From IMG/VR virus record IMGVR_UViG_3300008108_002889, positions 1 through 40,498 of that record: a DNA stretch of 40,498 nucleotides; one strand, written 5' to 3'. Origin of the DNA: a virus. Positions within the stretch are counted from its first letter, which is position 1, and each line of letters begins with the position of its first letter. The notes beneath the pieces were generated by a model, which saw nothing but the letters and a program-made list of their open reading frames with translations, was not told the DNA's origin and searched no databases. A program made the position numbers and the translations under genes. This document shows positions 19,968 to 28,901 of this stretch, one piece after another.

Positions 19968-20507
19968 ATGTCTCAAGCAGATACATTAAAAGTAGGCCAG
20001 CTTTACAGAGAAGCTAGCATTGATAGCGCAAGTACAGGTACACCATTCACTATAGCATGTAGGGATGCTGATGGAAATTTAAATGCAGGTCTTTTTCAGG
20101 GAGTAGCAACGTCAAGTCGTTACGCCGATTTAGCTGAAAAATACGTTGCTGATGCAGTCTATGAGCCTGGAATAGTTCTTATGTTCGGTGGCGCTCACGA
20201 AGTTACTATAGCAGCAGAAGATACTGCAAGAATAGCAGGAGTTGTTTCCTTTAACCCAGGATTTATTATGAACAGCCAGTTAGAATGTGCTGTAACTCTT
20301 GGTGAACATACCGCAGTAGTTGCACTACAAGGACGAGTTCCTGTTGGTGTTTACGGCGCAGTTAAAAAGGGAGACCTTATGATCAGTGCTGGTAACGGTC
20401 GAGCCAAAGCCGCTGAAAATCCAAAACTAGGTTCAGTTATTGGAAAAGCGTTAGAAGATTTTGATGGCGAAGAAGGTGTTATTGAAATCGTAGTTGGTCG
20501 TCTATAA
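19968..20507 (+). CDS. Stand-alone fibre-type domain protein, homologous to the C-terminus of the third fibre
   Basis: The 179 residues align nearly end to end with the last 180 or so of the 594-residue fibre at 27107-28891. Shared blocks are LKVG..YR, IDSASTGTPFT, CRDADGNLNA, LFQG.ATS, YADLAEKYVAD.VYEPG, GG..EVT, the NP..MN block, VALQGRVPV, KKGD and AGNGRA. The ADLAEKY region is common in phage fibre C-termini and recalls the intramolecular-chaperone/peptidase G2-like group, but no catalytic residue could be assigned. The gene has its own strong ribosome-binding site and a late-promoter-like motif upstream. It could be a small capping or adhesin subunit, or a trans-acting folding partner for the fibres. 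Structural role likely; exact role unknown. Confidence 0.75.
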   Translation: MSQADTLKVGQLYREASIDSASTGTPFTIACRDADGNLNAGLFQGVATSSRYADLAEKYVADAVYEPGIVLMFGGAHEVTIAAEDTARIAGVVSFNPGFIMNSQLECAVTLGEHTAVVALQGRVPVGVYGAVKKGDLMISAGNGRAKAAENPKLGSVIGKALEDFDGEEGVIEIVVGRL

Positions 20508-20522
20508 TTTAAAGAGTCTAAT

Positions 20523-21134
20523 ATGCAAGGTAAAGATCTATCAGGAATTCATATCGAAGGCCACATAAAGATTTTTGACCCTGTATCAGAACAAGTTTTT
20601 GTTAATAAGCGTAATGCTATTCATTATGAAAATATGAGTATTGCGCTAGCAGAAAGTATTGCTGATGCTGGTCAAGGATTTATAAATTCGATGGCGTTTG
20701 GAAATGGTGGTACTACAGTTGACCCAACTGGCATCATCACCTACCTCACTCCAAACTCAATTGGTACAAACGCAAGTTTGTATAATCAAACATATTCTAA
20801 AATTGTAAATGATAGATCTTCATCTAATCTAGACCCTACACGAAACAGAATAGAAACTAGACACGTTTCTGGAAAATACTACACTGACGTGTTTGTAACT
20901 TGCTTATTAGACTACGGCGAGCCCGCAGGACAAGATGCATTTGATAACACCAGCGACAATGAAAGTAGGTTTGTATTTGATGAACTAGGACTTGTAAGTT
21001 ACAGTACAACAGGAAATCCAAGATTGCTTACACATGTTATTTTCCACCCTGTGCAAAAGTCTTTGAATAGACTTATTCAAATTGACTATACAGTTCGTAT
21101 ACAGAGTTTAACTGGATTGAATGAGGTACAGTAA
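20523..21134 (+). CDS. Conserved structural-type protein of marine myoviruses (203 aa)
   Basis: No named family was recognised. The protein is soluble, with no signal peptide or membrane segment. It opens with a short polar region (GIHIEGHIKIFDPVSEQVFVNKRNAIHYENMSIALAESIAD), has a Gly-rich segment (INSMAFGNGGTTVDPTG), and closes with strands (LLTHVIFHPVQKSLNRLIQI, DYTVRIQS). It resembles unnamed proteins lying next to fibre genes in marine T4-like phages, from general familiarity rather than a search. It sits 15 bases after the 179-residue gene, and its stop overlaps the first fibre ATG (TAATG). A baseplate or fibre-attachment role is inferred from this placement alone. Confidence 0.7.
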   Translation: MQGKDLSGIHIEGHIKIFDPVSEQVFVNKRNAIHYENMSIALAESIADAGQGFINSMAFGNGGTTVDPTGIITYLTPNSIGTNASLYNQTYSKIVNDRSSSNLDPTRNRIETRHVSGKYYTDVFVTCLLDYGEPAGQDAFDNTSDNESRFVFDELGLVSYSTTGNPRLLTHVIFHPVQKSLNRLIQIDYTVRIQSLTGLNEVQ

Positions 21135-23827
21135 TGGCTTATAATATTCCGCGTTCAGATACAGCAGCTTACCCAGATGGTGTTACAGTTGAGGATCAAA
21201 CACTCGACCAAACAACCAGTATTACATTTGTAGGAAAAAATTATCCAGAATTTGCTATTCCGGTAGGAAAAAATTTCCTACATCTACTTGAAAATTTTGC
21301 AAACAAAAATTCTCCTCCTAATCCAATAGTTGGACAATTATGGTACGATACAGATTCGGACTCAACTCCACCTCGCCCTCAATTAAGATTGTTCGACGGT
21401 ACAAATTGGAGAGAAGCAGGTAATATTATTAAAGCTAATACTGCTCCGGGATCAGATAAAAGTGTAACAGGCGACTTATGGGTTGATACAACTAATCAGC
21501 AACTTTATCTATATAACGGTTCTTTATGGGTGCTAGTTGGCCCTGAGTTTAAAGGCGGAACTGCATCAGGTCTCAAATCAGAAGAGATTGATGATAGAGA
21601 TACTAATACTAAAAGAACTGTTCTTACATTATACATAAACGGTCTACGTGTTGCTATTATTAGCAAAGACGAATTTTTTCCTAAATCAGTTATTACTGGG
21701 TTCGAAAAAATAAAACAAGGTGTCAATTTAACTACAGAAGACTTTGATACCGATGGTACTAATTCAGTTAAATTTTGGGGAATAAGTGAAAAATCTAACT
21801 CCTTAATTGTAGGTAATGATACTGTTCCTGCTGCAAATTTTTTAAGGAACGACCAGTCTAGTACTACTAACTTTCCTTTTAATATTCGAAACGCAGCTGG
21901 TGTAAGAATTGGTGACTCGTTAGAAACTACACTTATTTCAACAACTAACAAGCAGACAATTTTAGGAAATAAAGCACTAGGTTCTTCTATTGTATTAAGA
22001 ACTACAGACTTGCTTAATGCACCTAAAGATGTAATTACAATTACAGGTTTAAGTCAAATTGGTATTAACAAAAGTAACCCTGACTTTATGCCAGCGCCCT
22101 ATCAGAGCGAAAGAGCTAGTTTAGATATTAATGGAAATTTATTAACAAACGGACAAATTTATACCACTGACACTACTAATTCAACATCAACAATTACTGG
22201 TAGTATTGTAACTACTGGCGGAGTAGGTGTGGCTGGTAATGCTTATGTTGGTGGAGATATCAGTGTTACAGGACATCTCACAGTAGGAACTACTCTAGGC
22301 GGTGTTGCTATTAATGCTAGAACAAACGAAGCACATGATATTGGTGCTGACTCGAGTATTGTTGGCAGCGGCAACAAACGTTTTAGAAATATCTACGCTA
22401 AAAACTATTTTGGTGATAGCTTTACAGGTAGCTTTACCGGTAATGTAACAGGTAGTATCACAGGATCTGCAGCAAGATTAGCAGCTAGTACTGTTTTTAG
22501 AATGACCGGTGATGTTAACAGTACGTTAATTCAGTTTAACGGCAGTCAACCTACACCTACTAGAACACTTACTAGAGCACAACGATCAAATTTTACTGCA
22601 AGAGTTTTCACAGGTGCAGTAGATCATCAGTTTCAAGTAAACTGGTTTATCAGTGTTTCTTGTAGCAATTCACTGTTTAGCATAACCAATCAATCTATCA
22701 CAGCTATTGGACAAGATATAACTTACGGATATTGGTTTGAATATACAACAGCGACTGCCGGCACTATTGCAGCAGCAACAGTTACAGGAACAGTGACTCC
22801 GCAGTCAGGTGGCGCATTTGTTACTACCATCAGCGATGATATTATTAATTCAAAAGAACCAGTTGCTGATTCTTTAAACAGTGATTATTTCTTGGTGTAC
22901 AGACCGTCTTTGTCTCCACCATTAAGAAAAATAAGCAAGACTACACTATTTCAAAATTTAGGTACAGTTCCTCCGGGCGCTGTGTTTCCTTATGCAGGGT
23001 TAACACCTCCACCAGGGTATCTGTTGTGTGACGGCAGTGAACAACGCCAGTCTTTATATCCTGAATTATTTGCTGCGATCGGGTACACTTATAAATCTCA
23101 GTCCTTATTGCAAGGTTATCAAAGTTTTGCATTACCTGATCTCAGAGGACGATTTGCCATAGGTGTTGAAAATATGGACAATAATAATACTGTCAATATT
23201 GAAACATCTGTAACTTCTGCAACACGTAACGCAATTACTACAATCAGTGCTATCTCTGTAGAGTTAGTAGTTCAGAATAGTTTAATAATTAATGGACCGT
23301 TCCAGCTGGGTAAAGTTGTATTGGGTCACGGCCTGTTAACTACCAATGCTCCAGTTGTTATTACTTCTATATCTAATAACACTCCAAGTCCTGGATTTAC
23401 AACTATTATATGCAGTTGCCAACCACAGCCGGTTACATACCCGTCATTGTCAGGACTGACACTTACTTCGCTAGGAAATATTGACGGTGGTGGTGGTGCA
23501 CCAGTAGTACCTAGAGTACCTTCAGCCAATGCTCCTGGAATAGTAGGTGGATCAAGACAACAGACATTAACTGTAAATCAATTACCGCAACACTCCCATG
23601 ATTTAATTGGTAGTGCCGGTAATCAATATTATGCTTTGCGATTTGCAGTTGGAGCTCCTGCAGATACCGGAGCTATAACAACTAACATTAACAACTCTCT
23701 TTCAAACGCTCAATTATTACCAACAACTGGCGATATTGATGTTGTCGGAGCAGTTGGACAACCGTTTGATATTATGAACCCTTATCAAGCAATTAACTAT
23801 GTTATTTTTACTGGTAGGATTATATAA
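21134..23827 (+). CDS. Tail fibre 1 with C-terminal phage tail-collar domain
   Basis: The N-terminal module (about 1-145) is shared with the two downstream fibres: a GKNYPEF/GKN.LHLLENFA segment, PIVGQLWYDT, then LRLFDGTNWR and GDLWVDTTNQQLYLYNGSLW. It probably anchors the fibre to a common site. The middle is beta-rich with a Thr-Gly tetrapeptide run at about 427-447. Residues about 610-680 are a recognisable tail-collar domain (PPGAVFPYAGLTPPPGYLLC, DGSEQRQ, YPELFAAIG, FALPDLRGRFAIG), followed by an insertion and then the TVNQLPQHSHD motif near 820, where histidines hold metal ions in T4 short-fibre-type proteins. The collar is therefore split by about 130 residues. Likely role: receptor recognition. 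Confidence 0.85.
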   Translation: MAYNIPRSDTAAYPDGVTVEDQTLDQTTSITFVGKNYPEFAIPVGKNFLHLLENFANKNSPPNPIVGQLWYDTDSDSTPPRPQLRLFDGTNWREAGNIIKANTAPGSDKSVTGDLWVDTTNQQLYLYNGSLWVLVGPEFKGGTASGLKSEEIDDRDTNTKRTVLTLYINGLRVAIISKDEFFPKSVITGFEKIKQGVNLTTEDFDTDGTNSVKFWGISEKSNSLIVGNDTVPAANFLRNDQSSTTNFPFNIRNAAGVRIGDSLETTLISTTNKQTILGNKALGSSIVLRTTDLLNAPKDVITITGLSQIGINKSNPDFMPAPYQSERASLDINGNLLTNGQIYTTDTTNSTSTITGSIVTTGGVGVAGNAYVGGDISVTGHLTVGTTLGGVAINARTNEAHDIGADSSIVGSGNKRFRNIYAKNYFGDSFTGSFTGNVTGSITGSAARLAASTVFRMTGDVNSTLIQFNGSQPTPTRTLTRAQRSNFTARVFTGAVDHQFQVNWFISVSCSNSLFSITNQSITAIGQDITYGYWFEYTTATAGTIAAATVTGTVTPQSGGAFVTTISDDIINSKEPVADSLNSDYFLVYRPSLSPPLRKISKTTLFQNLGTVPPGAVFPYAGLTPPPGYLLCDGSEQRQSLYPELFAAIGYTYKSQSLLQGYQSFALPDLRGRFAIGVENMDNNNTVNIETSVTSATRNAITTISAISVELVVQNSLIINGPFQLGKVVLGHGLLTTNAPVVITSISNNTPSPGFTTIICSCQPQPVTYPSLSGLTLTSLGNIDGGGGAPVVPRVPSANAPGIVGGSRQQTLTVNQLPQHSHDLIGSAGNQYYALRFAVGAPADTGAITTNINNSLSNAQLLPTTGDIDVVGAVGQPFDIMNPYQAINYVIFTGRII
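22412..22474 (+). repeat. Tetrapeptide (TGxx) repeat run in fibre 1
   Basis: Successive 12-base units encode GDSF-TGSF-TGNV-TGSI-TGSA. The same G-[NS]-[LV]-[ST] pattern occurs in fibre 2, so both likely form the same thin beta-helical stalk segment. Confidence 0.6.
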
Positions 23828-26800
23828 TGGCTTATAAGATTAATAAAACTGATGGAAGCTTATTAGCAGATATTGTTGATAATGGCCTAGACACCAGTGC
23901 TACAGATTTAACATTGATTGGCAAAAACGTAGTTGGCTACGGCGAATACATCAATGAAAATTTTGTAAAATTACTAGAAAATTTTGCTTCAACAACCGAA
24001 CCAAATAATCCAATTGTAGGTCAAGTATGGTACGACACTAGCGATAACAGATTAAAGGTCTACGACGGTACAGTATTTAGAATTGGCGCAGGTCCAATAG
24101 TAAGTAACACCGCCCCAATTACTCCAGGTCAAGGAGACTTTTGGATTGATAACGTTGAGAATCAATTATATTTTTATACAGGCGTGGGACAGTATCCTGC
24201 TGGTAAAATATGGAAAGACAGTCAAGGTAAGAGCGGATTTGATGTAGTAACAGTCTCCGACAGTCAGGGTAATCAACGTACTGTTACAGCACTTTGGTCT
24301 GCTGGTAAAGTCATGGGTATCTTTAGTAAGCACGAACAGTTTACATTAGTTGGACAAATTGGAGACTTTGCTGGTGTAATTAAACCTGGATTTACACAGG
24401 GCGTGTTTAATGATCCATTAAACGTATTTAAATTTAATACACGAGCTACTAGTGCCGATGCTCTAGTTTCTGCAACCGGCACACTAATTTCTCCTGCAGA
24501 TGTGTTATTAGCTACACAAAATAATACCCTGTTTGGTACACTGTCAATTCAAAATATTAACCCTTTAAAATTAGGTGTTAACCAAGAAAATACTATTTTA
24601 GTTGACGCTGCTACTTTTAGATTACAAAGTAACAGAAATGGCCAAGACATTAAGATTACTACACTTAATGCAGGCACACAATATGATGCTATTTCTATTG
24701 ATGCAAGTTCTCAGTACCTAGGCGTGTTTAAAACAGTTCCTACCGCTACATTGCATGTTGGTGGTGATGCTAGGATTGACGGCAATCTTACAGTAACAGG
24801 TTCAACAACATCTATTACCACTAATGATTTAATTGTAAAAGATAAAAATATAATTTTAGCTGATGGAAATACTGATAGTGCTTTAGTCGACCTTGGTGGC
24901 ATTGTTCTAAAAGGTGGAAATTTAATAGACGGTCCTATCAATCATGAATTAGTTTATAACTATACTGAAAGATCTTGGCATAGCTCAGAACATTTTAATG
25001 TTGCAGATACTAAAGAATACAGAATTAATGATGTAACAGTTCTTTCAGCAAACGTAATTGCTAATAGCATTACAAAAGCGGCAGGTTTTGGTATTACTGG
25101 TATTACCTCAGCTCCGGTGAGCAACGGATTTGTCAGCGATTTAGTTGACACAGGTTCTCAAATTTATACCTATAATATTACAGGATTAAGTTCTACTACT
25201 CAGTTTGTTGTTGGATCGTATATCACAGCTGACAGCGGTGGAGGTAATCTTGGTACAAATAACTATCATATAGTTACTGCAAAGACTAGTTCAACATTAG
25301 CAGTAACTGCCACTGGCGGAACAGTACCAGCAGAAGGCAACATTAACAATGTAAGAACTATTGGTATTAAAACTATCCATACTGCTAACCTTACAATTAC
25401 AGATGACAAGATTTATTCTCGAGGCGACTTACAGCTTCTTCCTAGCACAGGACAAGTTGACTTACTAGGTTCTAAAGTTGTAGGCTCTGGCGTTATTACT
25501 ATTGGCGGCGATACGGACGATACATTAGTTACTAAAAAGTATGTTGACGATTTTAATCGCCCTTGGATTTCTCAATCAGCCGATTATGAACTAGTTGTTT
25601 CTGATAGAATTTTAGCTAGAACAAGAAGTACAGGAGGTAGAGATTTTGTTCTACCAAGAGATTCTTTACGAGCAATTGGTAGTACTGTAAGAATTGTTGA
25701 TGCTGATTCGGCATTTGACACAGACAATTTACGATTAATTCGATATAGAGATTATGACCCTGGGACCATCAGAGGCGTATCACCGAACGTTACAGTTCCA
25801 TTTTCAAAATTAAATTTAGCTACAACAACTGATTCTATTTCAGGCGCTGGCCTTACTATTGATCTAGACATTAGTGTAGTTGGAATTTACTCTGAAGTTA
25901 ATATTAATATTGATCCTAATAATCACGGTTATGCTTATAGAACTAACGACACAATAACCATTGACGGAGCACTAATTGATCCTGTAAGCGGCGTAAGTGG
26001 TGGGTTTAAAGACTATGTATTAGTGTCTGCAACTAACCCTTCTCCGGGCGTAACACGAGTTACAGTTGATAAAGTTACATATCCTAACTTTTTAACCGAT
26101 CATCCAACTCCTGTCGGTGTTACATTTACCGGCGAATCAACGGTACTTACACCAACTAACTTTGTTGACACAGGCAGCGCATTTAGATTTGATGTAAGCG
26201 GCACATACAGTTTTGCACCTGGACTGGCATTTACTATGTATGATGGTAACGACCTGTCATTCAAACTAGTATTAGATATGTTGTTAGGTGCAGACGACGA
26301 TGTTATCTTAAATGAAAAAGATACCGCACTTGGATTCATTTATACTGGCGGATCAATTGGTTGGAAATATTTAGAAACTCTTCCATTGCCTAATACAATT
26401 TTAGTAGACGTTGTAGGTAATTTAAGAGGTAACATGCTGTCAACAAACACGGGCGGAACAGTAATTAGTACTGTTGGTCCTGTGGCACAGTTTGTGGGTA
26501 ATTTAAGTGGCGCAGTAACTGGATCACTAACAGGTAGTGTATCTGGAAACCTTACAGGAAATGTACTGACACCAGCACAGCCAAATATTACTAGTTTAGG
26601 AACGCTAACGAGTCTAACAGTATCGGGCGGTATTAACGGTAATTTATCAGGTAACGTATCAGGTAACGTAACAGGAAATATTACAAATCCAGCATTGAAT
26701 GTAACAGGAACTAGCACACTTAATCTTATTTCTGGCACCAATGCTATTACTATTCGTTCTGGAGGATCCGGTCTTCGAATAAGTGCATTTGATAATACCA

Positions 26801-27066
26801 GCGTACAAGAACAGTACGTGATGCAGGTTACACCTGGTGCTGCATTTGGGCTACGACCTACTACTAATTTATTCGGTGATATTGTTATTTCTAACACTAG
26901 CACAAGTAATATTAGCGGTTCTAGTTTTAGATTACCAACTTATACAAATGCACAATTAGCGGCTAGAGTGTTTAATTTCTTAAATTATGGGGAATTAATT
27001 TACAATAGCGATGCTAATAGAGTTCAAGCCTATGTTGCTCCGGGCTCGTGGGTAGATCTGCACTAA
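23827..27066 (+). CDS. Tail fibre 2 with Gly-rich tetrapeptide stalk (1079 aa)
   Basis: This is the longest of the three fibre paralogues. The N-terminus (about 1-150) has the shared module: LIGKNVVGYGEYINENFVKL, LENFA, NPIVGQVWYDT, LKVYDGT and GDFWIDNVENQLYFYTG. The middle (about 310-360) has a trimeric-fibre-type stretch (ATLHVGGDARIDGNLTVTG, then IVKDKNIILADG). Residues about 891-953 hold two runs of tetrapeptide repeats. The C-terminus (LPTYTNAQLAARVF, NYGELIYNSD, W) is a typical fibre tip in this phage group. No collar or ADLAEKY domain is present, so its tip differs from both neighbours. Start and stop are coupled to fibre 1 by TAATG. Function as fibre or adhesin is inferred from architecture. 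Confidence 0.82.
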   Translation: MAYKINKTDGSLLADIVDNGLDTSATDLTLIGKNVVGYGEYINENFVKLLENFASTTEPNNPIVGQVWYDTSDNRLKVYDGTVFRIGAGPIVSNTAPITPGQGDFWIDNVENQLYFYTGVGQYPAGKIWKDSQGKSGFDVVTVSDSQGNQRTVTALWSAGKVMGIFSKHEQFTLVGQIGDFAGVIKPGFTQGVFNDPLNVFKFNTRATSADALVSATGTLISPADVLLATQNNTLFGTLSIQNINPLKLGVNQENTILVDAATFRLQSNRNGQDIKITTLNAGTQYDAISIDASSQYLGVFKTVPTATLHVGGDARIDGNLTVTGSTTSITTNDLIVKDKNIILADGNTDSALVDLGGIVLKGGNLIDGPINHELVYNYTERSWHSSEHFNVADTKEYRINDVTVLSANVIANSITKAAGFGITGITSAPVSNGFVSDLVDTGSQIYTYNITGLSSTTQFVVGSYITADSGGGNLGTNNYHIVTAKTSSTLAVTATGGTVPAEGNINNVRTIGIKTIHTANLTITDDKIYSRGDLQLLPSTGQVDLLGSKVVGSGVITIGGDTDDTLVTKKYVDDFNRPWISQSADYELVVSDRILARTRSTGGRDFVLPRDSLRAIGSTVRIVDADSAFDTDNLRLIRYRDYDPGTIRGVSPNVTVPFSKLNLATTTDSISGAGLTIDLDISVVGIYSEVNINIDPNNHGYAYRTNDTITIDGALIDPVSGVSGGFKDYVLVSATNPSPGVTRVTVDKVTYPNFLTDHPTPVGVTFTGESTVLTPTNFVDTGSAFRFDVSGTYSFAPGLAFTMYDGNDLSFKLVLDMLLGADDDVILNEKDTALGFIYTGGSIGWKYLETLPLPNTILVDVVGNLRGNMLSTNTGGTVISTVGPVAQFVGNLSGAVTGSLTGSVSGNLTGNVLTPAQPNITSLGTLTSLTVSGGINGNLSGNVSGNVTGNITNPALNVTGTSTLNLISGTNAITIRSGGSGLRISAFDNTSVQEQYVMQVTPGAAFGLRPTTNLFGDIVISNTSTSNISGSSFRLPTYTNAQLAARVFNFLNYGELIYNSDANRVQAYVAPGSWVDLH
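26497..26685 (+). repeat. 12-base (tetrapeptide) repeat arrays in fibre 2
   Basis: Two arrays encode Gly-initiated tetrapeptides: GNLS-GAVT-GSLT-GSVS-GNLT-GNVL from 26497, and GNLS-GNVS-GNVT-GNIT at 26638-26685. In the second array neighbouring units are nearly identical in DNA (GGTAACGTATCA, then GGTAACGTAACA). That fits recent slippage or recombination in a fibre stalk. Confidence 0.65.
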
Positions 27067-27076
27067 TGCAGTAAGA

Positions 27077-27084
27077 TATAAATA
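27077..27084 (+). promoter_or_regulatory. Consensus T4 late promoter before fibre 3
   Basis: TATAAATA is the exact T4 late-promoter octamer. It lies in the 40-base gap between fibres 2 and 3, 22 bases before the ATG at 27107, with an AAGAGG ribosome-binding site at 27094-27099. It is the best late-promoter match noted in the window and would let fibre 3 and the following gene be transcribed apart from fibres 1 and 2. Confidence 0.65.
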
Positions 27085-27106
27085 TATAAGATTAAGAGGT
27101 TAAAAG

Positions 27107-28891
27107 ATGGCATATACCATAGATAAGTATAACGGAACTACTGTAGCTGTTGTTGAAGACGGAACTATCGATAGTACGTTAGATATTAAGCTTATAGGAA
27201 AAAATTACGCTGGCTACGGAGAAGCGCAAAATGAAAATCTAGTACACATGCTAGAAAATTTTGCCGGTCCTAGTGCTCCTCCGCGTCCTATAAACGGACA
27301 AATGTGGTACGACAGCTCTGCTAAAAAGATTAAATTTTATGATCAGAGCACTACTAAATGGAAAACTAGTGGCGGCTCAGAATCCAGTAGCAGCGAACCA
27401 ACAGGGTTAAGTTCTGGTGATTTTTGGTTTGATACTGCTAATAATCAGCTGTTTGTGTACAATGGGACTAGTTTTGTACTAGTAGGTCCACAGGGATTAT
27501 CAGGCGTTGGCACAACACAATTAAAATCAATTAAAGTATATGACACATCTAATAATCCATATGCTGTAATTGCTGCCTTTGTAGACGGCAAAGTAGCGTA
27601 TACTATTTCTATGTCCAGCGAGTATACACTCAACACAGCTAGCCAAGATATTTTAAACGTAGGAAACGCAGGCGCTTTCACTGCAATTAAGAAAGGTATT
27701 ACACTGGCTAACTTACAGCCTGAAGACGTAAGTCCGGGTGGCCCAGTACCTTCCATTGCATTTTGGGGTACTGCTAGTGCTTCTAGAAGATTAGTTAACA
27801 GCGCCGGTCAAACAAGAACCGCCGACGACTTTATTGAAAAAGGCACAGGTACAACTTCTTTTATTGGTCCACCAAATATTAATGTTAAGTTTGGTGACGT
27901 AGGTTATACTCTAGGTAACGATGATGATTTAGAAGTTAAAGTTTCAAGTAATGATGTAATTATTGAAAGAAAAACTTTAAATCAAGGTATTGACGTAAGA
28001 TTAGCTGATAATACACAGCCTAGTAACCTTACTAAATTTAGATTCATAACAGCTTCACAAGCATCAGCAGCACCTTATACTGGACTAACTGCTCCAGCAT
28101 TAGTTCCAGACGTTGCAGGAAATACTAATCTCGGAGCTCCTGGCGCAGTTTTTAACAAAGTTTATGCTAATGAGTTTGTTGGAACAACTACAAGAGCAGA
28201 TGAATTAAAAGTTGGAGCAAACTATAGATCCGCTGCTGTTGATTCTGCAGGAGTTGGAACAGTTAACACAGTTGCAGTAAGAGATTCTTCAGGCAGACTT
28301 TGTGCTGCTGGATTTTTAGGCAATGCAACTTCAGCTACTACAGCAGTAACAGCTACTCAAGCTAACACATTATTGGTTGGTGCAAATTACAGATCAACTG
28401 CAATAGACACAGCCAGCAGTGGAACACCGTTTACGGTTCCTTGCAGAGACAGTGCTGGAAACCTTAATGCTGTACTATTCCAAGGTACTGCTACCAGTGC
28501 ATTGTTTGCTGACTTGGCAGAAAAATATCTAGCTGATGATGAATATGAAGTAGGAACAGTAATGACTGTCGGCGGCGACGCTGAAGTTACAGCCTGTAGA
28601 TTTGGTGACAGAGCATTTGGTGCAGTGAGTGCAAATCCTGCATATATGATGAATGCTGGTCTAGAAGGTGGTACTTATGTAGCTCTTAAAGGTCGTGTTC
28701 CTGTAAAAGTTATTGGATCTGTAAAGAAAGGCGACAAATTAGTAGCAGCAGGAAATGGATATGCAGGTGCAGCTAGAAATGTTTTAAGAAACACAGCTAT
28801 ATTAGCCGGCAATTTTCCAGATACGTTTGCTATAGCTTTAGAAACCAACGACTCTGAAGATGTAAAACTAGTTGAAGCAATAATATTGTAA
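27107..28891 (+). CDS. Tail fibre 3 with ADLAEKY-type C-terminal domain (594 aa)
   Basis: The N-terminal module (about 1-130) is the paralogue of those in fibres 1 and 2 (LIGKNYAGYGEAQNENLVHM, LENFA, PINGQMWYDS, GDFWFDTANNQLFVYNGTSF). Residues about 365-420 and about 420-475 carry two copies of a KVGANYRSAAVDSAG..GT..V..RDSSG unit. The second leads into the domain shared with the 179-residue protein at 19968-20507 (DLAEKYLADDEYEVGTVMTV, MMNAGLEGG, VALKGRVPVKVIGSVKKGD, AAGNGYAG). The doubled unit suggests internal duplication. The protein carries its own late promoter. Likely a receptor-binding fibre; the C-terminal domain may be a trimer cap or folding domain. Confidence 0.82.
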   Translation: MAYTIDKYNGTTVAVVEDGTIDSTLDIKLIGKNYAGYGEAQNENLVHMLENFAGPSAPPRPINGQMWYDSSAKKIKFYDQSTTKWKTSGGSESSSSEPTGLSSGDFWFDTANNQLFVYNGTSFVLVGPQGLSGVGTTQLKSIKVYDTSNNPYAVIAAFVDGKVAYTISMSSEYTLNTASQDILNVGNAGAFTAIKKGITLANLQPEDVSPGGPVPSIAFWGTASASRRLVNSAGQTRTADDFIEKGTGTTSFIGPPNINVKFGDVGYTLGNDDDLEVKVSSNDVIIERKTLNQGIDVRLADNTQPSNLTKFRFITASQASAAPYTGLTAPALVPDVAGNTNLGAPGAVFNKVYANEFVGTTTRADELKVGANYRSAAVDSAGVGTVNTVAVRDSSGRLCAAGFLGNATSATTAVTATQANTLLVGANYRSTAIDTASSGTPFTVPCRDSAGNLNAVLFQGTATSALFADLAEKYLADDEYEVGTVMTVGGDAEVTACRFGDRAFGAVSANPAYMMNAGLEGGTYVALKGRVPVKVIGSVKKGDKLVAAGNGYAGAARNVLRNTAILAGNFPDTFAIALETNDSEDVKLVEAIIL

Positions 28892-28901
28892 GGAACATAA
28901 A

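Noticed and set aside
26340-26903. Long open frame on the minus strand (187 codons) inside fibre 2
   Set aside because: It lies wholly within a well-supported fibre gene and opposite its repeat region; its low-complexity Val/Pro/Leu sequence is the antisense of Gly/Thr-rich repeats.
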